From Usnea hakonensis (taxonomy: Eukaryota; Ascomycota; Lecanoromycetes; Lecanorales; Parmeliaceae): 64,000 bases of DNA. The translations under genes were made by a program, and so were the position numbers. Below are positions 23,221-35,100 of the stretch, one piece after another (position 1 is the first letter of the stretch; every line of letters starts with the position of its first letter). The stretch is taken from the NCBI GenBank assembly GCA_013423325.1, contig BLJB01000150.1:310001-374000 (forward strand), given 5' to 3'. Under the pieces are notes generated by a model, which did no database searches, was not told the DNA's origin, and saw nothing but the letters and a program-made list of their open reading frames with translations.

Positions 23221-24087
23221 ATTTGACTAAACCTCTTGACGGCAGTCGAAACTCTCATGTATTGGCTTGTCGGACTCGTTGTTATTGGGAATATATAATA
23301 CTCCGTATTTGAAGTAAAGATTGGGAATATTCTTGGCGAGGCGATTCTCTACACTACCGATTAATTGCTGGTATTCCTATCACTTAATGGACCCTCTTGA
23401 GGATTGCCGCATATTTCCAGATCAATGCGACGCGCACACAGAGATGGATTCCATTCAGAATCAATACTTGTCTGTCTCCTCCAGTGTCTACCTCTGATTT
23501 GACCTCTACGTAGACCTCTACACATAGCGTGCATCTCCCATTTCTCATGATATTCCTCAGAAAAGCGTCATCCCCGATAGTGGGGTAATCACTAAAAAGC
23601 GCTGCTAAATATCTCGATCATAGACGCCATCTGAAAGGCCCAAGAAACTTACCAAATGGTCGAGGTGTCCGATCGCTTGTACCACCTTCACAAGTGGCTG
23701 CTCTATCGGAAGGAGTTAAAGTAATCAAAAGGCTGAATTGACCGTAGTAGTGCCGTTAAGCGGGTTTAACGGCGGGGACTTCTATCACCCATCACCCACC
23801 ATCGGACACACACTTCGCACTCTTAACGGGAATACGAATTAGGGGCCCTCCCTAAATGCGGATGCATGTCCTTATCTCCTTGCAACAATGGGAGGGTAAA
23901 GTAGGATCACAACATATATAAATATGCTCGGCTCACCTAGTACTCGGGTCCTTCAACTTTCGAATCCTCACTCCTGATACTCAGTCGATACGCTACCAAA
24001 ACTCAGCTCGACTTCAAAATCACTCGCATTCTACGAAAGCTTCAAAACTTTCCTCTCCTACCCAAAGACTCTTACGCGACCGAAGAC
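23221..24087. other. Divergent upstream region of COG5 and the SDR gene
   Basis: 867 bp between divergent starts. Apart from the TATA box noted separately and a CT-rich leader before 24088, no signal was recognised. Confidence 0.55.
23914..23924 (+). promoter_or_regulatory. TATA box of the SDR gene
   Basis: TATATAAATA lies about 165 bp upstream of the SDR ATG at 24088, followed by a CT-rich, ATG-free leader. It is among the clearest core promoter elements in the window and suggests inducible expression. Confidence 0.6.
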
Positions 24088-24881
24088 ATGTCTGGACCCC
24101 TCGCTGGCAAGACTGCTCTCATCACCGGCGGCAGCAAGGGCATTGGAGCCGCTACTTCTCTGCTCCTCGCCAAGTCTGGTGCCAATGTCGCCATCAACTA
24201 CTCCTCAGACTCTAGCGCAGCCGAGGATATCGCCAAGCAGATGGGCCATGAACACTCCCTGCTCATCAAAGGTGACGCTGGCAGCATCCAGGACATTGAG
24301 CATATGGTTTTTGAGACGGTGAGGAAATTTGGCAAAATCGACATTGTCATTCCATGTGCTGGTATGATGCTCTTGAAAAATCTTGAGACCACGACGGAGG
24401 CGGACTTTGACAAGAGCTTCCACCTTAATGTCAAGGGTCCCTACTTCCTCTGCCAAGTGAGTCGCCCCGAATCCGCTCGAGCTCTGTGAAGCTAATGCCC
24501 CAGAAGAAAGCAGCGCCCCATATGCCAGAAGGCTCCCACATTGTACTTATCTCCACCACTCAATGTACCGCCACGACAGTGCAGCCAACATACCTCCTGT
24601 ACAACTCAACCAAAGGTGCCATTGAGCAGATGACGCGCGTCATGAGCAAGGATCTTGCGCCCAAGGGTATCACGGTCAATGCCGTGTCCCCGGGTCCCAC
24701 TGGCACGGATCTCTTCTATAAGGGCAAGACGGAGCAGATGTTGAAGATGATCGCAGGATTCAGCCCAATGGGTCGGATCGGGAAGCCGGAGGAGATTGCA
24801 GAGGCGATTGTGTGGTTAAGCAGTGGGTCCAGTTCCTGGATCAGCGGACAGGTGCTGCGGGCCAATGGAGGCATGGCTTAA
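24088..24881 (+). CDS. Short-chain dehydrogenase/reductase (classical SDR)
   Basis: Two exons, 24088-24456 and 24504-24881, are separated by a 47-nt phase-0 intron (CAA|GTGAGT...CCCCAG), giving 248 aa, the normal classical SDR length. The cofactor motif TGGSKGIG is at about residues 13-20. The catalytic triad is Ser140 (VLISTT), Tyr156 and Lys160 (YNSTK). PCAG stands in for the NNAG motif and VSPGPTGTD follows the last strand. NAINYSSDSS after beta-2 suggests NADP(H) preference by family rules. It resembles fungal 3-oxoacyl-ACP-reductase-like or tetrahydroxynaphthalene-reductase-like enzymes; the substrate cannot be told. Confidence 0.88.
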
Positions 24882-25699
24882 GAGCATGGAGAACAGACAT
24901 CAAACGAGCCGGTGAAGCGATATTCGATGAAAGGATTTGGCGGGAGGAGAAGAGGTAGAGTACGGCAACAATCAGAAATAGAGTAAAGTACTTATGTACC
25001 TGAGTTTAATTGAAAAAGTGCCATATTCACTCTAACTACTTATGGTCCGAGGGTCCAGTCTTACCTTAAAGTCTCTTCCATACCTTACCTTACTTTATAC
25101 TAGAGGATAGTGCACGTGGGGGGCTCGGCAGCCTATCAGTGGCCTTTTCTCTCAAATGTCAAACTCTCTCTCGGCCAATTTTCAATTTGAAGAATGAGGC
25201 TCCCAACTAAGTTACCGCTACGACACGTCACTTACTTTACAGTACCCATACATACATCAGGTCAGATAAATGATAGAATGTATGGAACAGCGCTCATAAG
25301 AGCAAGTTTCCTCGTATAAATCAAAAGATTAGACTCATTTCAACCTGGACATGTTTGATACCTTCAACATGCCACTTTCCTCTTTTTACGCCTCGCCAAA
25401 CGCCATTCCAGAGTCCCAGAAGCCTAAGCGCGCGCCATAACCACTTCTGGCTCCAGCTCTCATTTCAACAGTCCCGAAAAGAGCACTCAAATATGCGCAA
25501 TTTCCTTTTCCTCCCATAAGAATTCGCCCCGTCGCACATTCGTGCCTGCATTCCATCCTTGGTACCCAAATGGAGGGGGTCGAATCTATTTGGTAGACGG
25601 TCCCTTGTGGAGTCCTGGATTCTACACTTTCGCCGGCCAGTCCCCCTGCGCACTGCAGTATCCTCCTGCTCGAGTGACTAGGATTAGGAACGATTCAGC
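24882..25699. other. Intergenic
   Basis: Tandem genes on the plus strand. It contains a TACCTTACCTTACTT stretch near 25080-25095. The leader before 25700 has no ATG in the last 40 nt. No coding signal was seen. Confidence 0.55.
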
Positions 25700-27064
25700 A
25701 TGTCTGAGAACACACCTCGAAATCTCGTCTCCAAGCAACGCTGGCTCCCACTCACCAGTCCACCGTCCAGTCCCAGCGTTTTGCCGGTGCGTGCCGCACT
25801 CACCGAGCTACCTGCCCTTCCGCTCCATCAGAGGTCTCAGCCTTCGACTTCGAAGACTTTGCCAGCAGAGATTCCTGTGCTTAGTGTCAGTCATCCCCTC
25901 ACGCCACCATCTACACCTCAGAAACAAGCGAGGACCCGGGCCTCTGCTAGCGCGGATGTTGAAAGCGAGCCTTCCATCGAACTAAATCCAGGCGCGGAGC
26001 CATCCGCGATGCCCGAGTTCAAGACGAATCAAGCACCAGAGCAGGAAGCTTGGAGACCTGATACGGTACCGAAACCGTACCCGAGAAAATATGAGCTGCG
26101 CGATGTGCTAGGACGTGGTGCTTGGAGCACTGTATATCGCGCTTTCGAAACTGTCGAGCCATTGAAGACATTGACAAACCTGCCACCAACCCCTCCAACA
26201 TCACCAACCACCGGTACGACAGCTTCGAGCAAGAAGGTGCTAGCAGTCAAGATGCCCTCTAGCCGCCAAGCGCACAAAATACTTGAGAAAGAAGCAAAGA
26301 TTCTTACTTACATCCACTCCCACGCCAATGCATCGACTTTTGCCGTTCCGTTTCACGGCTTTGACTCCGCTCAGCATTCCATCGTGCTTGACGCGGTACC
26401 TCTCAGTCTCGAAGCTCATGCCAAAGCGGCCATCGGACGTCCCCTTTCGACAAAGACCATGTTTGATCCTGTCATTGGGGCAAAGGAATGGGCTGGCCTC
26501 GCCGAGGGTCTTATTGATGGTCTTGCCTTTCTCCACAGCATGAGCTGCGTGCATGGAGACATCAAGCCTGCGAACGTTCTTCTTCGGCCTAGGAGCACTG
26601 GGGAACTGACCCCATTGTACTGCGATTTCTCCTCCTCGCACATCGTCTCTGACAAGGGCGAGGAGGAGGTTGAGGAAGTCAGCGCCGTCACGACAGAGTA
26701 CCTAGCCCCCGATCTCCTCGAAGCACTCTCCCCTCGCAATCCCCGCCGGGCCGTCGCAACTCATGCTTCCGATGTCTTTGCTTTGGGGGTGACGTTGCTC
26801 TTTGCAGCTATCGGCGAAAGCCCGTACGCGGGTGCGCGGATAGCGTCACAAAAGCTCGGGATGGCGAAGGAGGGTACGCCGTTTGAGTTTGCCAGGAGGG
26901 GGGAACAGGCGAGCCGGGTCATGAAGGGTCGGGCGGTGGACAGGGCGTTGAAGAGCGCCTTGGCCAAGGAGGCGGTGAAGCGGGTATCGGTTGCAGAATG
27001 GAGGGATCAAATCGGAGAGGTCGCGAGGAGCTGGCAAGAAGGTGGTTGGGCCCGGGGCGGGTAA
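25700..27064 (+). CDS. Protein kinase-domain protein (fungal Ser/Thr kinase, unassigned)
   Basis: Single exon, 454 aa. Residues 1-125 are a Pro/Ser/Thr-rich non-conserved region. The kinase core starts near 130: glycine loop VLGRGAWSTV, VAIK-type lysine in LAVKMPS (about 184), C-helix Glu in LEKEAKIL, catalytic loop VHGDIKPANVLL (about 284; HGD instead of HRD), metal-binding YCDFSSSH (DFS instead of DFG), and activation segment end TTEYLAPDLLEA (APE-like). DVFALGVTLL is subdomain IX. The key Lys, Asp and Asp are present, so it should be active. A Pro/Thr-rich insert sits between the glycine loop and the lysine. I cannot assign a pathway. Confidence 0.82.
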   Translation: MSENTPRNLVSKQRWLPLTSPPSSPSVLPVRAALTELPALPLHQRSQPSTSKTLPAEIPVLSVSHPLTPPSTPQKQARTRASASADVESEPSIELNPGAEPSAMPEFKTNQAPEQEAWRPDTVPKPYPRKYELRDVLGRGAWSTVYRAFETVEPLKTLTNLPPTPPTSPTTGTTASSKKVLAVKMPSSRQAHKILEKEAKILTYIHSHANASTFAVPFHGFDSAQHSIVLDAVPLSLEAHAKAAIGRPLSTKTMFDPVIGAKEWAGLAEGLIDGLAFLHSMSCVHGDIKPANVLLRPRSTGELTPLYCDFSSSHIVSDKGEEEVEEVSAVTTEYLAPDLLEALSPRNPRRAVATHASDVFALGVTLLFAAIGESPYAGARIASQKLGMAKEGTPFEFARRGEQASRVMKGRAVDRALKSALAKEAVKRVSVAEWRDQIGEVARSWQEGGWARGG

Positions 27065-29091
27065 GGCAAGGCAAGCGACGAGGACGATGTTATGATCTTG
27101 TTTTTCCTTACGAAGTAAAAGCGATGGTGCTGGTGGTTCGCCTTTTCGTGGCTAGAAGACGGGGGAGGGGAGTTTGGTTTTGTCGAAGCGATGGATCCGG
27201 ACGTCTTTGACCAGAAGCGTTAGCAGCGGTGCATCGTCATCCCATCTCTTTGCCCCTTATGTGTACAAGAGAAATAAATAAAAAAGTGTGGAAAAAAAAC
27301 ACCTTCATTTCCGATCCTTTTCCCCTTCCTTTAGGTCCGTATCTATCCCTCGCAAATATCCCCTGACCAACCAACATAGTACTCTTTCTCCTTTTCCTTC
27401 CTGCTTCGTTAAAGGCAAAGGGGAAACGGAAACGGGAAAGGAAAAGGATAAAAGGAAAAACGAAAAGAAAAAAAGATCGGGTAGGAAAAAAGTGCCATTT
27501 CTAATATATAACACATTCCTTGTCTCCTATCCCGTCACATCCCCTCCCATCCCAAACCCTTTCCATGAACACAACCTCTGATCTAACAGCCATTCATTCA
27601 TTCATCTATCATCCCGGAACCACGGTCTATGGCTCTTTGGTACGATATCCATGTCAGCCGGCCAGCCGGCCAGCTAAATTTGAACGAGTGGCTGGTGCTG
27701 GGGCTTGTGCCGATGCTGGGCCCCGCCAGGCTAACGCTGAGAGGTAAAGATGAGTACTTGATTCCTTCTTTCCGAATGCAGCGAGGTAGGCTAGTAGTAG
27801 TATGTATATGAGAGAAGGGATACCGCCAATGTGCTTTCCATGGGTGGCTTCTCTAACGATTCCCCTCTCTCTCTCTCTCGATATGTGTGTATACCAAGGA
27901 ATGGTCAGTATGCCGAGAAGGTCAGAAGGTCATCTTGTCGATCAATGCATTCGTGGGCCAAACTTCAAAGACCTGCTCGACCCACAAGCCAACTTTGACG
28001 ATCCAGATTGATGAAATTCGCAAAAATTCCCCCTGTGAGCATCTGACTCGCTCCTCGTTCTATCAGATCCATGTCTTGGGAACCCGTGTTGCTTTTTCGG
28101 AAAAACCCGAGCTTCGGTGTCGACATCCGGTGGAATGGTAACTGCTACGACGACACCGTTCTGGCTGGGGGTTTCTCCTGCCATGGTGTTGGAACAAACA
28201 TGGTTGGCGTAGGTGAAGGTGATTTGATTTGGCCGTCCTTTGGCTCTCTGTAGTCTTTGGCTTCTGGATGACTTCTTTCACCTCCCTCGCTGCGTCCAGT
28301 GCCTCCCTTACCTTCTATATCCCCCATTGATCTGATACCTCACCTGTGCTCCAATTACCTGAGCCGATCGCTTCCCCCGACAGTCTCTTTTAGCATCTTC
28401 ATCTCATCCCTTAAACAAGCCCTACCTTTTTCTTGGCCACACAATTTCGATACATATGTGCACCTTCAGCTTCAGTAACCTGGCATCTGGATTGTCCGTA
28501 CGCCGTTTTGTAGATTGAAACGTCAGTCCAATGTTTTTGAACAGCTTTGCTGAATTGGCAAATCACAAAAGTGCCGAAAAAGGCTCCTTTCCGCGTTGTG
28601 GGCAAATCCTGGGGTTTCTCGTGTATTTGGATCGTGTTGATGGCCGTCCCAGGAGTGCATCTAAGCAATCGGACACTGGTCATCACCCGCGGGTGGCTTG
28701 TTCCCCCTTTCCAGATTGCGTTGCCATGGCCAATAGGCCATGGCGATATGGATTTGGCATCGTTGTTTTTGCGTGACAGAATGGGTCCGTCTTATTTGGA
28801 TAATTGCTGCCAAACGAAAGTGGTCTTTTGGGCTTTTGTGTACATATGCCGGATTTCCCTCTCATCGATCAACAAGAAAACAACCAACAACCTCACATAC
28901 GCTCATCAACAACAATTCCCACCCTTTCACTGGTGACAAGGGCGACTGAGAGATACTGTACACTGATTTACGAGGTCACCGCCGGAGAACAGCTTGTTTC
29001 TCACAATCAAAAACACACTGTGATGTGAAGACTGAGCCCGAGGATCTCGGCTTACCAATATCTTGCGTCTCGCTCTCAACAGGAATCTTCC
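27065..29091. other. Intergenic, no supported gene
   Basis: About 2 kb. A purine-rich AAAGG tract lies near 27410-27480 and a (CT) run near 27867-27877. Several 60-130 codon frames exist on both strands but none has domain support. A possible 5' UTR acceptor (CTCAACAG) lies just before the ATG at 29092. Confidence 0.5.
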
Positions 29092-29793
29092 ATGGTATGT
29101 AAGCCCGGCTCCTAGCCTCTGATCCGTACAATTCATCGAGATCAAATCATCTAGAATCCCTCAGACGAACGATTTGGACGCAGGCGACGCCGCCGAACAA
29201 CAGACCATGTTCGCCATTCACCCTGTTTGTATTCCTCGCTGTACAGCTTCTTGCAATCAGCAAAACCAACGTCAATGAATCTAGGTCTCGAACAAGCACA
29301 GCGCAACAGACCACCTCACCTACCACCCCGTATGACCCTCTTCACTCCAAGACCTCATCATAGATCAACAAACTAAAATTCGGGAGAAGAAAATCCTAGC
29401 TCACCAACAGCCACAAACTAGGACGACATCGACCCCGTCACCTTCCTGAGCAGAGAGCACATGACCGCCTTAATTATCATCAATAGCTGCGACTACGCAG
29501 CACTCCGTCGCTTCAACGCGCCCCTGCTGGCAAATCCCACCATTTCGATCGGGCAGCAGGTAGAAATGTCCTCCAACGGAAGCGAGTCCGAGGAGCGGAG
29601 GCGTAACGGGCAGGAGGAGAAAGATGCAGGGGGGGAAAGGATGAAGGTGGTGGTTGCGAAAATGGTGCTGAGGAAGAGGTTGGAGCTGAAGATGCAGCTG
29701 AAGAGGGTAGGGAGGGGTTGGAATGAGAGTATGAAAAGGTCTTTTTCTGTAATGATGTCGATGATGATATCATCAAGAAATGACAACCCCTAA
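29092..29793 (+). CDS. Hypothetical protein, four exons
   Basis: Model: ATG at 29092-29094 directly before intron 1, then exons 29165-29224, 29285-29329 and 29422-29793. All junctions are phase 0 with donors GTATGT, GTTTGT and GTATGA, giving 159 aa. Splicing joins AAEQQTMFAIHP, VSNKHSATDHLTYHP and DDIDPVTFLSREHM. The following MTALIIINSCDYAALRRFN looks like a structured alpha/beta segment. I do not recognise the family. The C-terminus turns into a charged Glu/Arg-rich stretch. A 7-G run at about 29629-29635 may hide a one-base indel (see findings). It is supported by consistent phases and protein-like composition only. Confidence 0.45.
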
Positions 29794-30709
29794 ACCCAAC
29801 CACCACACAAAACAAAAACAAAAAGAAACACCAGATATCACCCTAAAAAAAGACATTGAAAGTGAAACAAACGGATCTAGAAATCAACCCTCACAAAAAA
29901 TGATCCAAGTCCACCTCCCCTTCCACTTATACGACTTCCCATCTGTCTGAAATTCCCCCCCCCAAAAGGAAAGACTAATGCCAAACCCCGATCACTGCGC
30001 CGCCTGCGTTGGGGCTCGATGTGTGCTGATGAATGAAGGGAGAATTCAAGTTATTCAACGGTTAGGGGTTAGTGAACGGAGCTCTCTCTATACTTTCTAC
30101 ACTCTTATGATTCTGTGTAATAGCGGAGCTGGGTTTTCCGGAATTTTGCTGTAAGGATTGATTGATCGATGGATGGATCGATGGTGGTTGTGTGTTGTAA
30201 GTATCAGAGGTAAGGTACGAGTACTTATGTGTGGATTGTTTTACCGTGCCAAGCCTACAACAACATATAAAGTAGGAAGATAGCTAGCGCCAAAGCGAGG
30301 CTGCCCGCCGTGTTCATATGGGACGAGAAAGGGGCTCCTTTGTAACAGTATACATCTCTTGTAGGCATTATTAATATTACAGTAATATGGCAGCTTTAAC
30401 AGCTTCGATATCCTATTCGTACACAACACTTTCTTTTTCCGGCAATAATATCAGAACCCTTCGCTAATAACATCTGATCGCAGCAGCGTACCGATTCCTC
30501 TTCCATCCCATAACGTCATAATTCAGTCGTTCCGCCCTATAGTAGTGGTACATTGGTATATGATCAGTCCAAACAAAAGTCCGCAGCGAAAACAGGGGTA
30601 TGATTAGTGCTGCGAGCATCATTATTCGGCCGTAGCCTCAGGGGTAGTATGCAGTTGTGTTGTAGTGGTAGTGGGAAATCGTGAATCGTGAATGGCGGAT
30701 TTTAGTAGG
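29794..30709. other. Intergenic, convergent 3' regions
   Basis: AT-rich 3' flanks of the hypothetical gene and the second C2H2 gene. A GATGGATCGATGG short repeat lies near 30167-30182. A 35-codon minus frame ending at 30622 could be an alternative terminal exon of the C2H2 gene. Confidence 0.5.
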
Positions 30710-32131
30710 TCACTTTGGTCCATTGCCATGGCTGATGTTGAGTCGGGACACCCATCTCGTATGAAGAGACACCTTGCGTACCTGGCCATTGGGGAGAGGA
30801 AAACTCGTATTGTCGATGCTACCACTGCACATCAGTCGCTGTTTTCTTCCCGTATCGTGAGAGTCACCGGCACTTACCGGAGGAAGACTGGGCGCCTCTG
30901 GAGCATACCCCATTGTACCCTGATCGTACTGACCCCACGCCTGCGTCGGCGGTGCTGCAGACGAATGCACACTAAGCGGTTGACAGCAAGAATCGATGCT
31001 CCCACGTTCAGGGCGCTGAATGCCCTCTTGCGGATAAAATGGTTGAGGAAGAGCTTGCTGAGGCTGCAAGTAGTCTGAAAGAGGGGAATAACAAGAATCA
31101 GAGGACGAATACAAAGGAGAGTCTCCGGACGGAGAGAGCCCATAGAGCAGCTCGGGAACCAAGCTGTGTGGTGTCGTACCTATTGGTGCATGACCGGAGA
31201 GCTCATGGAGACCTCCTGGCCCTGACGGATGGGAGGCATATTCGCTGTTCCGGTGCATGTTGGGCTCGATGATGGAACCGATCGACATGGTGCCCGAAGG
31301 TTGAGGGATAGAGGGCGCTGGTGCAGAGGCTGGAGGACCCATGTGTGGGCCGCTGAAACTGCCTCTGGCGGATGGAGTTGACGCTTCGCTATTCGAACGA
31401 TGAGAGTATGGGCTTCGAAATGCCGATGCCTCTGCTGGTATGTTGTGTCTACCGGATGTTACAGCTATTCTTTTGCGCCAGACTGATCTACTCACTGTCT
31501 TTCCATGTGCCTTGCCAGCAGGTCCGCACGTTGAAAAGGCTTTCGGCATCCTTCAATAGTGCATTGGAAGGCAGGTTGTGTATTATGGTTTGCCTCATGA
31601 CGTCTGTAAAAAGTCGGTCAGCAAGGAGACGGGTTCTCAACGGCCCTTGGATGCCATACTTGCGATGTTCTGCCCGAGTGAAGATCTAGTTGCCCGTTAG
31701 CACTTCCTCAAAGGCAGATGCGGGACCCAAAATACCTTGGAACATCCCGGATACTCGCAGGCATGGACCTTCTTCCCTTTTTTTGCCTTGCTTATACGAT
31801 GCGTTGTCGGAGTGTACGTGATTTCGCCGCCCATCGGATCCAGCGCTCCCGCTGGCATTGTCATGACGGAACCCCGCGATGAGCCTGAGACAGATGCCGA
31901 GTCTGCTCTGTACGGCATCGCCTTTGCTTTCTCCCGCTGCTTTGGGCTTCCTTTAGTTTTCCCAGAAGCATCCGTAGGAGACTTGGATGAAGACCCGCGG
32001 CGACGTGATGCTTTAGAAGATGTCAAGTTCTCGTCGGAGGGCGATGGAAGACCGATGGGACGAGTGGTTGAGGTTATTGCGGTTGATTGAGCGGCCTCTT
32101 TTAATTGCGACCGGAGCTGTTGGTCGGCCAT
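30710..32131 (-). CDS. C2H2 zinc-finger transcription factor (two fingers)
   Basis: Exons 32131-31736, 31685-31660 (26 nt), 31603-31496, 31448-30878 and 30838-about 30710. Splicing assembles two fingers: CEYPGCSK|IFTRAEHRK|RHEANH and CTIEGCRKPFQRADLLARHMERQ|H, so each finger is interrupted by introns and the last zinc-binding His of finger 2 comes from the following exon. The N-terminus has a Ser/Lys-rich region with SKASRRRGSSSK and a KAKKGKK basic patch before the fingers. The C-terminal half is Pro/Ser/Gln-rich. The terminal exon is uncertain: read-through ends ...SHGNGPK at 30710, while a donor CAG|GTACGC at 30782/30781 could lead to another short exon. I cannot name an orthologue. Confidence 0.75.
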
Positions 32132-35100
32132 TGTGCCGACTCTGCGCCCTTAATGGTACTAAAATTATCTCGGACAGGGCTGGATGTTGCAAAGATTTTA
32201 GTAGGATCTCTGCTGTGGTGTGGGGCGACGACGGGATGAATGACTGAATACGGTGTTTGGTAAATGGGAAAGCCGTAGCAAGGCTGCTTGCTGGATGTTC
32301 GAGGTGGCAGTACAGGACATTAGTAGTGTGTAAGATTCAGCCGATCGCGGCGGTCATGCTGTATTAGGCCGGGTGAGACAGGCTGGCGTAGCAGTAATAA
32401 TATGTAAGGTAGTAAGAAAGTTGAGAGGTCGTGTAAAGACGGTGGAACAGGGGATGTAGTAGAGCTGTAGAGTGGTATTTGGATGAAAAGAAATCGAGTA
32501 CTGGTAACAGAATAATAATAATAATTGGGTTGAGATATTATCAACATGATCTACAATCTTGTCGTCTTTTGAGTCTTGATTGATGGACCTTGATTAACTT
32601 CAAGGGTGGGGAGAATAAAGGAAGCTGCCGAATGACCGTTGCCTAATCCAGCTACGACCATATTCGATCAATGGCTTGAAGCCACCAAAGTTATGCCTCT
32701 TCCAGACGAGGTAATTTCGCTTCATGGCCTGTATTCAGCATGGGGGTGGATGACTATATTGTACCGTACCTATTTTAAACGCGGCTGTGCAAGTCATTGC
32801 ATTTGCAGGAGTAAAAGAGTCAAATAATGATAAAGTAAATAATAATAATGAAATCATCTAACACGGTGTTTTGGTCATGTTGCAACGAAAGGTATGTACG
32901 AGGACTCGTTCGGGCGATCAGGCCGACAGCTCCAAGGAAGCTATTCACCTGTGAAGTCGTAACCTCAATCAACAGTGCTCCCAGGTTGGTAGCTTCAAAC
33001 TCATCATCCTAAGTATGGCCCAAGCTCCCTTAATTTCACGTGCCGGCGGCCACTGACTATTACAAGTCTATCACACCGTAGCGCGGTGGCATGGGTGCGG
33101 GAAGGATTTTCGATCGATCATCGACCAGTGAGACGCAGGACCTGAAAAGTCTGTAATGCTCCGAGCTCGTCGAGTACTGTTCGAATGCCTATTTCGCTCC
33201 GCGCCGAGGTTAGTAGCTTACTTTAAGTACTTGAGTGTGTCAAATAATCAAGCCTGTTGGGCGTTTGGCAGAAGTATTGTCCAAGGACAGGCTAGTAGGA
33301 ATGATGTAAGGCAATGTAACCTCTCGGAAGGGCAACGTTGGTAGAGAGAATAAGACAAAATCGGGTCTGGATGTGTGCTTTGGATAGGAGGTTGAATATA
33401 TCGACGAAAAGCATGAGATGCATTAGCGTGATATCCCGCGCTATTTTGGGATCAGACTTCCCCATCCGCGCTCAAGGGCGCCCCCTAAAGTAGTTCTTTT
33501 TTATTCTTTTTTTTCTTACCTTACTTTTTCCAAATGTTTTTGCCATTTCTTGTTATGTTATTTGATTTTATTTTAAATCGCTTCCCCAGTTCCAAGTTCC
33601 CATGTCTGCTCGAGTAGTGAGTTGTGTTCGGTGCGATTGTCGGACAATAATCTGCTCATTGTATCGACGCTATTATTATTATTGGCCAAGTATTATTTTC
33701 AGTGATACAACAATAAGGTCTGTATGAATGGTATGATTCGGATGATGGTGGATGGGAATGCAATGTCCAACAAATTCATCGATTTTGATTTTTTAGTCCT
33801 TAGTCATCCACTCACACGAGCTCTTGGCAGCTGAAAGTGAGCGCCAAAGTGATCCGCTTCATCCACCATGTTACCTTTTAGGCTACCGTCCGTCGGCCAC
33901 GAGGTTGTAGTAGTCCACAATGCATCACCCTTCTTACATGTTTCCGTCTTCTTAATCCAATCATCCATCGTCGTTTGAATAAAGTGCTCATTCTTCCTTC
34001 CTCTGCCATGTGGCAGTCTGACTCCTTAAAGCATTGTCCAAATGGCGTCGCCGGCATATGCAATAATGCAGAAGCTCGCTCATCCATTGAGGCGAACGGC
34101 ATCCCTCCGACTACCTACCTAGGACCCCGTAGATCTCCGGTGACTTCTTTTCTTCTGCGAATGATAGGTAGTCAGCAGATGTGGTATTAGTGCGACTGGT
34201 TCAGGTACTTATTTCTTAGTTTTGACTTGTCAAATATTTTACTCTTTTAACTCTTTTACTCTTTTCGCGCCTCGTCTCCGCATTCTGTTGGAAATCCAAG
34301 TTTAACCTTTTGTTCCTGACGATCTCGCGTACCTATTCTTAGATAGGTTAAGCGTTAAAAGCTCAATTAGTGCAAGTTGTGCAACAACCTGCGCAGGCCA
34401 GATCTCATGCACGTCCAATAATTTAATGATCCTGATGATCCTCTTGATCCTCTTGATCCTTGCTGGCGCCTCCTTGCTTTTGGCGATAGCTTCACTAAAC
34501 CACCAACCAACATCCCCAAGCCGCAACCCTACTGATTCACACCAATAATATTATTATTAACCACCCTCGCACTCACCTAGAGTAGTTACATCTCACCCGT
34601 CTTTCGCTTCTTGAACCCGACTGGAGCTGCCATGTGAATTGTGAAATACGAGTAAAGTACATCGCGCATAAGAATGTCCATGTGTCCTTAACCTTTCCCG
34701 CCGGGTGAAACGTTGATGCTACTGTTAGCCCTTATTCTACTCTATAGCCATCATATAGTACGCAGTAGCCCAGAATGCGCTTGAACCTCGATCAGCAACG
34801 ACGTTTCATTTTCCCAATTACTCTTTCCGTTGTTTCCTTAGACCACTCTTTGACCGTCCTCAATGTCCTGCTGAAACAGCCTGCTACAAGTTGGTGTGCA
34901 AGACAGATCTAAGCTAGTCATGAGATCTCCGTACCTGAGGCACGACGGACATACAACACGGTATCTGGGACAATAGGATTGGTGAACAAAGGACAGGATT
35001 TTGATTCCTGGCTGACATGATGCGTGCGGGAATCCTAAGCCCGAGAGGTGCAGGCCGTGCTGAGCTGAGTCCACCAAAAGCGAAGGTGGCAGTGGTAGTA

